Source: Dichomitus squalens LYAD-421 SS1 (lineage: Eukaryota > Basidiomycota > Agaricomycetes > Polyporales > Polyporaceae). From it: a stretch of 64,000 nucleotides of DNA. The stretch's first letter is position 1. Each line of letters starts with the position of its first letter. The notes beneath the pieces were generated by a model that worked only from the letters and a program-made list of their open reading frames with translations, had not been told where the DNA came from and did not search any database. This document shows, one piece after another, positions 12,265-24,042 of the stretch. The stretch lies in contig NW_006766884.1 in the NCBI RefSeq assembly GCF_000275845.1, forward strand, positions 749,739-813,738, written 5' to 3'. Position numbers and translations under genes: made by a program.

Positions 12265-13408
12265 TCACCTCAAAGCATACCTACCAAGAGTGAAATGAGC
12301 GGGTGACAACAGACCACAAGGATGAACGTACATCTTTACAGGGTAGAGCCCCTCCGGGAAACCTCGCTGGATCCGCTCGTCGACCACCTTCAAACCGGCA
12401 TCCGCAAAGCACTTTTTCCACGCGAGATCGGACCTTCAGAGCGATCAAGCATGATCAGCACGCCCCCCCCCCTCCCCCAAAAACAAAAACCGTTCGAGCG
12501 TACCTCGTCAACGTCGAGTCGCTCTCATCAAACACCGCGCGCGGCCCGCCCTCCTCCGAACACAGGTTCTCCTTCACGAGCACGAGGCCCCGGGCGGGAT
12601 CGCGCAGCGCCGCCCGGGACTTGCGGAAGAAGGCGACGAGGTCGGCGTCGCTCAGCGCGCCGAGGCACCACTGGCACACCACGACGTCGAACCCCGCACC
12701 GAGGTCGTCCTCGTGCGCGGGCGGGACGCGGCCGACGCGGCCGAGCACCCTCGCCTTGCCGGGGCGCGTGGGGTCGAAGTCCTGGAGGGTGGCCTGGACG
12801 AAGGTGACGCTCTTGCGCCCGTCGGCGATGCCCTTCCACGGGACGAGCTCGAGGCTGTCCGGGTCGGCGCCCGCGCTCTCCGGGGTGGGGGCGGGGGCGG
12901 GGGCGGGGGCCTCGCTCGCGCGGCCGCGGCGGAGGGCCTCGCGGACGAAGGGCGCGACGGGCTCGACGAGGAGGACGTCGGAGAAGAGGTGGAGGAGGAC
13001 GTCGGCGGTGACGCGGCCGACGCCCGCGCCGACGTCGAGCGCGCGCGTGCGTCTCTGTGCGGCTTGTGCGGGGACGTTCAGGGGCCGGATGGCGGAGGGG
13101 ACGGCGCAGAGCTCGGGGAGGAGGTGCATGAGGAACTGGCGCGAGCCGAGGGCGTCCACCCGGGGGAGCGGCTATATGTGATGCGATCGTGCGTCTGAGC
13201 GGTGGTGTGCATGTGAGGGAGCGAGCCTGGGACGTACCCCGTTGCCAAAGCCACCTGGAGAGGGAGATCACTCGGCGAAGGCGGACGCGAGGGCGGAGGA
13301 CATACCGAGGACGCCGTCGTAGTTGGCGGGCTGCGACTCCCAGTACTTGATGCCCTCCTCGACGTCGGGGTCGCGCAGTGCAGGCTCTGGAAAAGGGACC
13401 GGGGACAT
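12265..13408 (-). CDS. Alpha-N-terminal protein methyltransferase 1
   Basis: Four exons (13306-13408, 13238-13254, 12504-13171, 12265-12433) give 318 aa. The enzyme methylates the alpha-amino group of proteins with an N-terminal X-Pro-Lys motif after Met removal, using SAM. The sequence shows KYWESQPANYDGVLGGFGNG, LPRVDALGSRQF, the SAM loop DVGAGVGRVTAD, DVVVCQWCLGALSD, VKENLCSEEG and FDESDSTLTR, then RGFPEGLYPVKMY near the C-terminus. Exon 2 is only 17 nt but is needed for the GG(F)GNG motif. The protein is longer than usual (about 230-250 aa) because of an Ala/Pro repeat (APAPAPAPTPE) encoded by a G5C repeat tract. It is divergent from CSM3, with 145 bp between start codons. Confidence 0.9.
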
Positions 13409-13553
13409 GGCAAGAGCTGTAAGCTTACTGAGTGTTCCCGGAAGAAGCTGCTATCGCGCGCGAGTGACCAAAATAAGATGTGACCGCGTGACGGACGCGT
13501 CTGTGGCACGCGTCGCGGCGCGCGTCTCGAGTTCACAAGCACCGACGACGACG

Positions 13554-14992
13554 ATGGCCTCTCTCGACGACATCTGGGACGCTCCGGCCGAGTCTGCTTC
13601 CACTGCGCCCCCGTCTGCACCTATACTCATTGACGATGACGACGACGACTCGACGAGCCACCCCAAACCCCCCGCCCGGCCACGCTCAACCTTGTTTCTC
13701 GACTCCGGCTCCGAGGACGACGCTCCCTCCACCTCCAAGACACACTACGCGTCCAGGCCCGGCTCGTCCAAGCCCGACATCGACGCCTTCTTTGACGACC
13801 TTGACGACCCGGAGACTGCGTTCCAGGCGCTCGCGCCCTCCCTCGACGTCGACACCCTGAAGCGACAAGCAGGCGCGAACCTCCCTCCGCTCACTCCCCA
13901 CCAGATCCTCCCAAGCAGCTCGCCCCCGCGCGACCTCGGAGGCGACAAGGCTGGAGCAAAGTCGAAGGCGGATGGACGGAAGGGCGAGAAGGGCACGACG
14001 ACCGCGCGGAAGAAACGGCCGGTCCTGGACGAGGGGCGGCTCCTTGGGCCCCAGGGGTTCCCTGCGCTCATGAAGCAGACGAAGAATTTCAAGCCCAAGG
14101 GCAAGGGCCACGAGGTGAGCCGTGCGTCCAGCGCTCCTGCGCCCTGCAATCCTCACGCCAGACTCCAGCTGTCCGACCTCAACAGGCTCCTGACCGTGTA
14201 CCACTTCTGGGCGCACGAGATGTACCCGAACGCCCAGTTCATAGACACGGTCCAGCGCGTCGAGAAGCTCTGCCACTCGAAGCGCATGCACGTACGTCCT
14301 CCTCCTGAGACTGCCCTCCCTGCATGCTGTCTCTGACGCGACCGTCGCAGGTCGCGCTCGGTGTCTGGCGAGACGAAGCCAAGGGCCTCATCAACGGCCA
14401 CAAGCTCCCCGACCCGAACGCCTCCGACGACAGCTCCGACAGCGACACCGACAAGGAGGACCCCCATGCCGCCCCTGCCACAGACGTCCCCGTCGCGACC
14501 GAGGACGAGCGTTCCTCCCCCGCGCCCTCCCGCGGCCCCTCGCTGCCGCCCACGTCCGCGTCGGAGGGCGGGCTCGACGACGACTTCGACATCGACGCCA
14601 TGATCGCCGAGGACGAAGCGGCCCGCGCTCGAGCACCCATTGACACCCGCTCCCGCCCGCAACCGACGGGCGCACCCGCCACCGCAGACGAAGACGAGGA
14701 GATGTGGGACGCGGTCATGGCCGACTTCCCGGACGAGCCGTACGTCCCTCCCGACCGCCAGCCCCGCGCGCCCGCGGCGAAACCGCCCGTACGGGCACAG
14801 GCTGCGCACGAGGGCGAGGACGAGGACATGTGGGACATCGTGAGGGAGATGGAGGCGGAAGCTGCGGCCAAGGTGGCGGCAGGCGATCCCCCCTCAGACG
14901 GGCCGCCATCTGGGGGAACGACCGGTCTGGCTGGCGTGGACCCTACGCGGCCGGCGTCGAACGACGAGGGTTGGGATGAGATGTATGCTTAG
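13554..14992 (+). CDS. CSM3: Csm3/Swi3 replication fork protection protein
   Basis: Three exons (13554-14114, 14169-14291, 14351-14992) give 441 aa. The Swi3 domain (about 165-260) reads LLGPQGFPALMKQTKNFKPK, then LNRLLTVYHFWAHEMYPNAQ, FIDTVQRVEKLCHSKRM and ALGVWRDEAKG. Csm3/Swi3/Tipin pairs with Tof1/Swi1/Timeless at the replication fork, stabilising stalled forks and helping checkpoint signalling and cohesion. The N-terminus is acidic (run of Asp, residues 27-32) and predicted disordered. The long C-terminal half is acidic, with repeated (E)EMWDAV/EDMWDIV units near residues 385 and 425, which could be short partner-binding motifs. Confidence 0.9.
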
Positions 14993-15658
14993 TGTGGTCG
15001 CCGACGATGATAGACTGTACTTGATGTCTTCCCCGCGCGTACGATTCTTGCCCGGAAGTCTGCACAGTCTGTGTATCAGGCATTGGCATGGCGCTGCTGC
15101 TGCTGCTCAAGATTCACGCATACTCGAGCAACACTATAAAAAGTATGATGTCCGGCGAGTCGCGAGTCAGGCCCTGACTGACACGACTCTGCACAGCAGA
15201 GCCTCGAACTCGCTGAACCATTCGTCTATAGGGCGGCATTATTGACTACATCCGCTACGAGGTTGTCATCCTCTGGGTTACATTTGAACTGAATATGTCT
15301 GGTTTTTCAACGTATTCCAAGATGTAGAAGGGCCGTAAGTAGACAAAAACTGACTGGAAGCAATATATCTACACGAAGAGTGTCACTAGATGGAATCAGG
15401 GTAGCAAGCACGAGGATCTGGTATGATACAACTTTGGAAAGTGTTCCCCAAGTAAGGACACAGATGGTGATCTGCGAAGGTGATATGCTACATATACAGA
15501 TAATGTTGTGTGTTGATGGGAGAGCAAGCTAACGTCCGAGAGTTATATCAAGAACAAATTGCGATGGACGTATCGACTGCGACGGATGCCCTGATTGGGT
15601 TCAAAGACGAGGGGCTGCCCCTGGCGCTGGAAAGAACAGCGGGAGTGCGAGCATGAGC
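14993..15658. other. Intergenic, no gene seen
   Basis: Shared 3' flank of two convergent genes. Frames are short; nothing recognised. Confidence 0.5.
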
Positions 15659-16284
15659 TTACTTGGTCGGTCCCGAGCTCAGAAAGCCCTGGACCGCTTG
15701 CATGGTCAGGTACCTGGTTCGCAGAGCCCCGAGTAACTCCTATCGTATGGTCAGTCATGTAGACACGGGAGGATCCGGGTCACTGAGCTCACCAACAGTG
15801 CGTCAGCTAGCTTGCTGCGAGCCAACCGCTCCTCGATAGGCACCTCGCAGCCAGACTCGGCATCGACAACCGGCGGATCTTCGTACCCTGACGCTTGGGT
15901 ATCATGCGTCTCCTCGCAGCGCTCTAAAGAACGCTGACAGAAAGGAAGCAGAGGAAGGGCGATGATGATAAGGAAAGTGGCTTGAAGAGAGGAAGAAAGC
16001 ACTCACCGCATAGGGCGCTGGATCCCCGCCCGTTGCCGCCTCCCCGTGCCTGTAGTCGACTGTGGTCTGCGATTTGCAACGCGTCAGGCGTGTATGCATG
16101 GTGAGGAGCCGATGATGACACGTACCATGAGCATCTCTGACGTGCGACGCGTCGAGACGCGCGCATATGGGTGGAAACGCTCGAGGTAGCTTTGGCGGTA
16201 CGCAGGAAGGCGGGACACATCGAAATTCTGTGCCTTGCTCATGACCAGGGTGAAGGAGGGATAGGGCGGCTCAAGACGTCGCAT
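15659..16284 (-). CDS. Unrecognised small protein
   Basis: Four exons (16126-16284, 16007-16066, 15793-15933, 15659-15739) splice in phase 0 at every junction into 146 aa, with good GT/AG signals. The product has a basic, aromatic N-terminus (SRLPAYRQSYLERFHPYARV), an acidic middle (YEDPPVVDAESGCEV) and a helical, Leu/Ala-rich C-terminus (RLARSKLADALLELLGALR). An internal Met at position 15 is an alternative start. I do not recognise the family. No signal peptide or membrane segment is seen. Support comes only from the clean frame and splice structure. Confidence 0.55.
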
Positions 16285-19200
16285 ATATTGCTCTGTAGCG
16301 AAGGAAAAGACAACCGAGGAAGCGGAACTATCAAACTATAGCAGGAAAGCAAGAGCGAGGGGAGACGAGTCAAGTAGAAGGAAGGAATGACCGGAAGACG
16401 AAGGAGATGGTGGAAGGAGAGAAGGAGGAAAGGAGATTACAGGTTCGGCTGGCCTCTTCGTTTAAAAGAAGCACAGCGGTGCGCAAAGCGCAAGAACCCA
16501 GAACGGATTCGCGCACCTCTTTCTGGCACAAATTGATACCGACTCTGCGAGGATTTCGACATTGCGCGCCGGCGCCCAGGGCACACGTTTTGCCTCGCCG
16601 CCACCAAGGCCTCCGCGGACGTTGCTCGAACCCCTGCCGCTGATCACCATACCCGCCTCGCCTTTGCTACATTCATGAATCCGTTGTCAACGATTTCGCC
16701 TCGGAGGGAGTCACAGAGACGGACAAGTCGTGCAGCCAGGCATGGCTTTGACCTGGATGGCTCACGAGGGTGAGAAGCCGTTAGTACTCTGGATGTAACT
16801 AGTCCCATCCTATCTGAGGGACTTTCTGCCTATATGATCGATCGCCGGCAGAGTGGTCGTAGCTATGACACCAACACGGGCTGATGACTCCAGGAAAAGG
16901 GACCTGAACGGCCAGATCAGTGTGTACATTCTCTCGTTACTTGGATAGGGGCCCGGAGAAGCAGGACCCATCGTACAACCCGTCCTAGCATGGTTCCATA
17001 GCCAACAACAGGAATCATGCTTTCACTCATATGCCCTTCACAAGTGCGCGATCACTTCCAGCTCATATCGGCGTGGCTGACGATCCCCTGCTGCAGGTTC
17101 ATCGCCAGACAGCCGATCCACCACTGCCGGATTCGGTGGATGTCACGTCAGACGTGTCACATGTCACAAGCGCGAGCGAGTCATAGGATGAGCGCGGTGT
17201 GAACGGGTGAGTTTCTAACCACCACATCCACCATCAAGAGCTGCGCCAATGCCTACGTCTGGAGTGATGACCCATAACGAACCAGGTCTGCATCAATTCT
17301 GGTGTGCGTGCCTTCAAGAGGCGAAGCCAGTATCGAAGGGCGAGCCACAACCTTGTACAGCAGCAACCTGTGACTCTGTCTGCGTGCAAGTGCTGGCGGA
17401 GGACAAGAGGCTGACCTCAAGATGTGGGCATCAAGAGGAAGGTACACAACAGCACGAAAAAGACATGAAAATGAGGACGCACCGAAAGGTGGTTGAGCCT
17501 TCCAGCATCGCACCTGGCTCCATCCCCAGATGCGCGACGCATCCTCAATGGATTGTGTATCACAAAAGATAAGTCGTACAGCACGAGTGGTCGTCCTTGT
17601 GAATAAAAATCACGACGTCGGAGAGATCTGTATGACAGGCTGGTCGTGCGCGGCCAGTCAGTTATGCCGGTCTTGATGACGTCCAATCGGGAAAGGTGTG
17701 ACTATGTCGGAAGAGACGCAAACCTTGCAAGAGGTGCGGAAACATGAAAGAGGCCTGAAGAGAGGACGATTTGGACTTCCTCCGATTTTTCCAGCCGCAA
17801 AAAACTCGAGAAGCGACCCCAGCGCACCACATGGCGAGACGGGTCAGATAGCCGTCGAGGCGGTGGTAGCAGGGTACCTAACTAAAGCACCGGAGATCCA
17901 CATCTACATGCATAGCGAAGCGTTGTGGAAGGGGAGGACGAGTAGAAAGAGGCGAGGGCCCGGCGAGGTGGTCGCCGCCCCCTCGTGGCGCAACTCCGCG
18001 AGTCGGCCGGTCCGCGCGCCCCTCGCCCCTGTTGCCCCCGCCGACTCAGAGCCACCGCAGCCGTCTCACAGACGTCCCCTCAGCCTCCATTCATTTCTGC
18101 AGCTTACGACCGGCATCCTGCTATTTTCCCTCCAATCGCTCCCCAACGTTCAGGTCGCCTCAAGCCCTGCTTTATCTCCACCATCGAGCCACCGACATGG
18201 CTGCAATGCATTCCCTCACGCCTCATGCTATTTTCTTGAGGTCGAGGTCTGGACCATGATCCCATACCCTCTTGGTCCGACTTGACCGTCAATATCCCGC
18301 GCCGAAGAACTTGTGATTCCTTGAAGACTGTTTTCCGATCCCTCCGCGAAGATAAATCCTGCCTCTTGCTACTCTACCACAGTGCGGATACACCGAGAGG
18401 AAGGAGGAGCAGGACTAGCCGACATAGGATGTACTGGTCACAAAGGTCAACCTCCAGATCATAGTTCGCACCGGTGAGCTACACATCGTCTTGCGTCCCA
18501 TTTCTTCCCATCCATCGGTTCCGAACGATTTTCTCAAGCTGGTCTCAACCACGATCCCCCTGCGACGGACGTAGCCTGCTGTCAACCAGTTTCGCCACTG
18601 CTTGTGGTTACATGGTCGTAGGCTTTCTCTAATATGACGTTGTGTATACCTTCGAACTATATATCGAGATATATTTGACGCATCCTGGTTTCATCGCGCT
18701 ATTATCGGAAGTAGCATCACAGAATGACTCCCCACAACTGCCACAGTTACTTGAACGGAGCGTCACCCTGCGGATACAGGTGCCCTCCCGACATCCAAGA
18801 ATCGAAGTCTGTCCGTAGGATGGCTTCGTAACATACAGGAATTTTCCGGACACTCAAGCCACAACCATCCAGTCTAGAACAACACAGTACGACCCAAATA
18901 GGACCCCAACAGCTTCTCCGCACTCGCTCGCTTCGGTTATGGTCCAAGGAATGAGTCTCCTCGCCGACGTCTGCTATGCAGAGTGGACAGTCCTATGCGG
19001 GGTTGCAGGACTCAATCGCTAAGATGTGAGGCTGCCCAACCTTGGAGAGACAGCGGATCCTTCCTTTCCCAGGCGAGGGGATGCTACAAGAACATGAAGA
19101 CGGTTCGGGCTGCGTAGTCGGGGTTGGTAGCGCGGGAGGGTTGCAGGGCTGGATATCATCTGTGAACAATCACCTAAGGAAATTTCTGTTGGCGAATTTG

Positions 19201-19597
19201 CACACAAATACATATGATCGATAGGACTGCTTGTATGAGGCTGCTCATGCAGGAAGTTGGTAGGTGGACTGTCCCCGGAGGCTGAACGACCTTGAAGCAT
19301 ACTCCGTCAAATTCACACCAGCCACTGCTGACTATTAGGCGCCGTTTGGCAACCGGGATGGGAGTGGTTGAAATATTAGACTCACAAATATGGACCGTAT
19401 CTGAGATACAAGACGTCGGGTCGTACGTAGCCGCAGTATACGGGACCAACAGAGGGCTCCCACCTTCGAATTGCCATAAGAGCCGGTAACGTGGAGCCAA
19501 ATAGGGTGGTGGTTCTAATGAGCGCCCATGATCCCTTCTCAAACTGTTGGTACACTTTTTGAAACCCTGCCTGCACGCAAGTAACGGAGCCTCCTCA
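16285..19597. other. Gene-poor stretch of 3.3 kb
   Basis: The longest frame (plus strand 17698-18285, 195 aa) is low in complexity, has an open GC-rich 3' half and no recognisable motif. Minus-strand frames at 18629-18947 and 19019-19623 are open for 60-150 codons but could not be linked by splicing. No terminal inverted repeats, transposase motifs or tRNAs were seen. It could hold a long non-coding transcript, relics, or a rapidly evolving gene that I cannot model. Confidence 0.4.
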
Positions 19598-20679
19598 ATG
19601 GCACATCTGACAATTCTGCGCACTTACGCCGAACGTGTCGACCCCAACACGCTCCCGCCGACCGTGAAATTATGCCACTCCGACTTCTCGGTCACGATAT
19701 TCGACAAGTACCCCAAGGCCTACTTCCACTTCATCCTGATCCCCTTCATCCGCCCGCCGCTGACCGCGGCGAACCTCAAAGACATCCGGTCGCTCCTGCA
19801 GCTCCCGCGCGAGCAGGCCAAGGGCCTGCTGCGGAACATCCGGCGGGACGCGCTCGAGGCGAAGGCGCTGATCGAGGAGGAGATGGTCAAGCAGCGCGGG
19901 TTCAAGTGGGGGATACAGATGGGCTTCCACGCCGTGCCTTCGCTGGAGTACGTTCCTCTCGAGCTCAGGCACCTCCAGTGTGTGCTGTTCCTTCCGCCTC
20001 CCCCCTGGACTCCTGTCTGGACGCGGAGCGAGCGTGGCTGACTGCGCGTCCTGTGTGGCGTGCGCGTGCTTTTTTTGACGACAGGCACATACATCTGCAC
20101 ATCATGTCGACCGAGTTTCGCGGGGAGTACATGCGATCAAAGAAGCATTTGAATTCATTCCATCCAACGGTCGGCTTCTTCATACATCTCGACGATGTAC
20201 TCTCTTGGTTCGACCCCGGCGTGGAGCCAACGTGGTTTGCCATGGTGAGCATGCTTCACTCCACTCTTCCCGCACGGCGCCTACGGCTGACGACGGTCAA
20301 GAAATCGGATATAGACAAGAAGGAATACGAGAAGCTCCTGAAGGAGGACATGACTTGCCCTGGGCACTGTGACAAGCCGTTCAAAACGATGCCCAAGCTG
20401 AGGGAACATCTGCGCGAAGTCTTTGACAGCGCCGCCAAGGCGTCCAAGGCAGCGAAGGAGGCTGCTGCCTCAGCCGATGTTCCGGTCAGTGGTGCCCCCG
20501 AAGTCGACAATACGCAAACGGACGATGCGGAGTTCGTCGTCGGCACGAAACGGAAGCATGGAGATGCTCTCGATGCGACCTCGTCGCAGGATGCTGACCC
20601 TCCACTCTCAGATGCACCGCATCCAGCCAAGAAGCAGGCGACAGGGTCCCCTTCAGAACATCTACCGCAGGACCTTTGA
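19598..20679 (+). CDS. HNT3: Aprataxin-like DNA deadenylase (HIT domain plus zinc finger)
   Basis: Aprataxin removes AMP from abortive 5'-adenylated DNA ends left by DNA ligases. Exon 1 (19598-19947) encodes LRTYAERVDPNTLPPTV, FSVTIFDKYPKAYFHFILIP and GIQMGFHAVPSLE. Exon 2 starts at 20085 and supplies the catalytic histidine triad HIHLHIMS, then DFSP-like NSFHPTVGFF. A C-terminal zinc-binding segment reads CPGHCDKPFKTMPKLREHL, probably of the C2HE kind known in fungi. A likely in-frame 57-nt intron (20245-20301, GTGAGC to CAAG with CTGAC branch) sits between the two domains. The acidic tail with KRKHGD and KKQ looks nuclear. The in-frame ATG at 19547 is a less likely start. Confidence 0.88.
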
Positions 20680-20916
20680 TACCGCCCTCATTTTCTCAGA
20701 GTGTACCCGTTCCATCTCACTACCAGCCTGTTCCTTGTCGCCTGCAATGCTGTGCGATCGCTTTACCATTTCCGTCCCCCACATCTGTATAACATCAATC
20801 TCTGTCCGTGCCTGTATTCTCCATCTAGTGTCTCACGAGACATCGTACAACAACGCGTTTGCTTCAGCCAATGTCCATGTCCCGAATTTTTCTGCCCCGC
20901 AGTGCACTCCATCCTT

Positions 20917-22567
20917 TCAAGCAGCCGCGGCCACCGCCGCCGTGGTAGCAGCAGCTTTGTCTGCATCCAGCTTCGCCTTGCGATTGCGCTCCGCGGAGAG
21001 ACGGATAGCCCAGGTCAGCTCATAAGTCTTGCATGCGTCTAAAGACCCCAGTATTAGGCATCAATTCAGTAATCGTGTCCGTAGCGAGGTACGCACCCTC
21101 GAACGAGCTCAGAATCGTAGCCGTCTCAGGGTCCTCCTCGATGTCCTCGATGTTGTCGATCAGCACAGATATCTACATAACCACTTAGGTCAGACTAAGG
21201 TCTCACAATGAGACTGAGAGGGTCTAACCTCAGAGAAGAACGGATCATCGTCAGGGAACCTGTGGCTCTCCTCGAGGTCGCTGCCCGGTCTGCGGATGTA
21301 GAGGATGGGCTGGACGTAGGGGTTCACGAGCCTAAGACGAGCTGCGTCAGCGCCTCATGCTTCTGCACTACTGCAGAAGAGCTCACTTGAGCTGGTAGCC
21401 GTCCGCGTAGACCTCCAACTCGCAGCTGTAGTCGTGGCCCTGCAGCGCGACCAGGTGGGTGAAGCTTCCAACGGCGCCACTCTCGTACTTCCTGCATAAT
21501 CACGTACGTATTCAGCAATGCAACGTGTCTAGCCCACGCTGTTCCCGTACCATGTAGCTGCAGTGACACGGGGGATCCTGTTCTCGGGCGGGATCTTCGT
21601 CTCGTCGACGGTCATCTTCGAGAGCACGCCCGCGTTCTCGTCCCACTCGAGCGAGTGCGCGTTGACGGTCGACATGTCGACGTCGCCGCCGAAGTAGCGC
21701 GAGAGGTCGCAGAAGTGGGTGCCCTGCTCGATGACCGGGCCCGCGCTCTTGGACTTGTCCCACCAGTCGGGCTTCGCGATGGCCTCGTACGCGCACGCGT
21801 AGCGCGCGATGGTCGCCATGACCGTCAGGTTGTTCTCGATGATGATCTGCTTCATCATCTGCACCGCGCGGAGGTAGCGGAGCATGTAGCCGACGGAGCA
21901 CAGCGTGCCGCTCTCGTTGATCGCCTTCGCGACCGCGAACGCCTCGGGGAGCTCGCTCGCGGGGCCGGTCGCGGCGGGCTTCTCGATGAACATCGCGACG
22001 CCGGGGAAGTACTTCATGATCTGCGTCTCGATGTCGCGCCCGGGCTGGAGGGTGCCGCGGAACATGGGCGGGGAGCCGACGATGACCGCGCGCGGGGCGT
22101 CCTTCGGGGACATGTTCCGGACGAAGTCCTCGAGCGTCTTGAACACGCGCGTGTTCTCGTACGCGGAGCGCACGAACGTCTCGCATTTCTTCTGGAGCAC
22201 GGCCGTGGCGCGCTCGACGGCGGGGTCGATGAGGGCGACGACCTTGAGACGCGGGCCAAGCTTGCTGCACGCCCGTGAGGATGCGTAGCTCGAGCACGAG
22301 GATGGAACGGAAGGGAGCTCACTGTTCGAAGCGGAAGGAATGGTTCCACGGGCCCTCGTCCGACCCTGGCGATGACGGACATGGCGTTAGTCCAGACTGC
22401 GTGATCTACGACTGCCCTTGCGGGCACTCACCGAACATGATGTTCCCCGCGCCGACGAAGACGACGTTGAAATCGGAGGTACCACCGATGTGGGACGCCC
22501 TGTCGATATTTATTCTACATCAAGAGCTGACCGAAGATGTCTGAGACATGCACACTCACTTGTCCAT
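20917..22567 (-). CDS. Gfo/Idh/MocA family NAD(P)-dependent oxidoreductase
   Basis: Eight exons (22560-22567, 22432-22499, 22323-22365, 21551-22264, 21387-21491, 21229-21331, 21097-21172, 20917-21038) give 412 aa with every junction in phase. The N-terminal Rossmann fold has FNVVFVGAGNIMFG; the family signature is FIEKPAATG; SVGYMLRYLRAV and PVIEQGTHFCDLSRYFGGD contain the likely catalytic histidine region. The C-terminal domain reads KYESGAVGSFTHLVALQG and VNPYVQPILYIRRPG. Family members act on sugars, inositols or related polyols, but the substrate cannot be deduced here. The first coding exon is only 8 nt. It converges on HNT3, with 237 bp between stops. Confidence 0.88.
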
Positions 22568-23344
22568 GGGGATCAGCCTGGAGGGGTCGATGGAGGGCCT
22601 GCGCGAGGACGTGCCCGACTGCCTCCTCGAGATGGGCGAGTCGAGCACGGACGGGCGGCGATTGAAGTGGGGGGCTCCAAGCTCAGATGGACGGCGCGAC
22701 ATGGTGGTAGTGGTGGTTTGGGGGGACGTGGGGGATGAGGATGGTGGGGGTTGGCGGATGAGGGAGATAAGATGAGGGCAGATATATGCACGCGAAGGAG
22801 GAGAGGAGGGACGGGGTAGAGAACGCGGTCGATATATCAGGCGCGGTCCTGGCAGCGTTTGGGGCCGTGGAGCATGCGCAGAAGCATGGTCTCGATGCCC
22901 CGTGAGCGAACCGCGTCCTCTGTCGATTCGCCGTGCTTGCGGTTGCCTCTAGAACGAGCAGGCTCCAGCCGCGTCCGCGTTATCCTCCATCGATTGTCCC
23001 TCGCCCGTCCCAGAGAGTGATGAGCTTATGGCCAACGGCACGCTTCGGATCCCCTTCCGATACGCAAAGCCTAATCTAGCCCGCCAAATCGACAATGTGA
23101 ACGCCCCGACGGAGCAACAGCCGCCGCTCGCGCGCGGCATCCTGGTATCATCATCCATACAAGTACACAAATCATCATCGCGCAGCCCCTACGCGCGCGC
23201 ATGCAGCTCGCCAGTCTCAGATGCTCCGTCCGACAAATGTTGTTCCATCCCGCCTATCCCCTTCAGTCAATCGCCAGCCAACCTGAGAGCGCACCCTTCC
23301 GCCTGAGCTGACGTCCGCTCCGCCAAATCCCAAGGCGCGACGCA
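22568..23344. other. Intergenic, no gene seen
   Basis: Promoter side of the oxidoreductase and 3' flank of the coiled-coil gene. It contains a G-rich plus-strand segment (about 22685-22755). No coding frame is supported. Confidence 0.45.
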
Positions 23345-24042
23345 TCAGTGCGCGCCCCCCGCGCCCTCCGCCGACCGTCGCGCCTCCAGGTCCTTCTGCC
23401 TGCGCTCCGCCGCCTCCAGCCGCTCCGTCATCGCGCGCAGCTCCGCCTTCAGCTTCTCGTTCTGCTCCGCCAGCTTCATCACGTTGCTCGCCCGCTTCTG
23501 GACGCGCTCCGTCCTGCAATGACCATGAGCGAGCCGTGACGATGACACCCGTCTCGTGCACAAGCGCCCATGGCTATACGCGACCGCGACAGATACAGAT
23601 CGCGGGGGATAGCGCGAGGGGGGGGGGGGCGAGGGAGGGGAGAGACGTACTCGTGTGCGTCTTCGGGGGGATCGGGCCCCTTCAGGATCGAGTTGAACGT
23701 CATCGTCAGGTCGAGGTTCGCCTCCGGGAGCTCCAGGTCCAGTCGCTGGGGCTCCGTCGGCAGCCGCTCGTGGGCGTACTCGTTCAGGAAGTCGTCGTCG
23801 TCGTCGTCGTCGCCCTCGTCGTAGTAGTGGTGCTCCTCGTTCGACTGGCCGGTGCCGGCTCGATTGTGCAGCGCGCCAGAGCCGGACGAGGCTTCTTTCC
23901 TGTGTGTGGCAGCAGATGCGCGAAGCAGCAGCGGTCAGCCAGGGCCCAGGAGCCGTCTAGGCGCGTTGGGCGCGTCGATCGCAACGGCGGGGACGCACCC
24001 GTGCTGTACGTATTCTGCGTCTCGACCGCCTGCGGCACTCAT
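23345..24042 (-). CDS. Small acidic coiled-coil protein, unrecognised
   Basis: Three exons (23999-24042, 23651-23899, 23345-23513) give 153 aa with consistent phases. After a short Gly/Ser-rich start comes an acidic run (GDDDDDDFLNEYAHERLP), a conserved-looking LELPEANLDLTMTFNSILKG segment, and a C-terminal 45-residue heptad coiled coil beginning ERVQKRASNVMKLAEQNEKL. The coiled coil resembles a leucine-zipper dimerisation region, but there is no basic DNA-binding region in front of it. I do not recognise the family. The product is probably soluble and dimeric. Confidence 0.6.

Noticed and set aside
12303..13198. Plus-strand frames of up to 292 codons opposite NTM1
   Set aside because: Low-complexity Arg/Ala/Thr composition and no conserved motif; the minus strand codes for the methyltransferase.
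17698..18285. 195-codon plus-strand frame in the gene-poor stretch
   Set aside because: No recognisable domain, composition shifts half-way, and no splice or promoter support. Kept only as part of the unassigned stretch.
21655..22288. Two plus-strand frames of 127-207 codons opposite the oxidoreductase
   Set aside because: Repetitive Arg/Val/Asp composition typical of antisense to a GC-rich gene; no motif.
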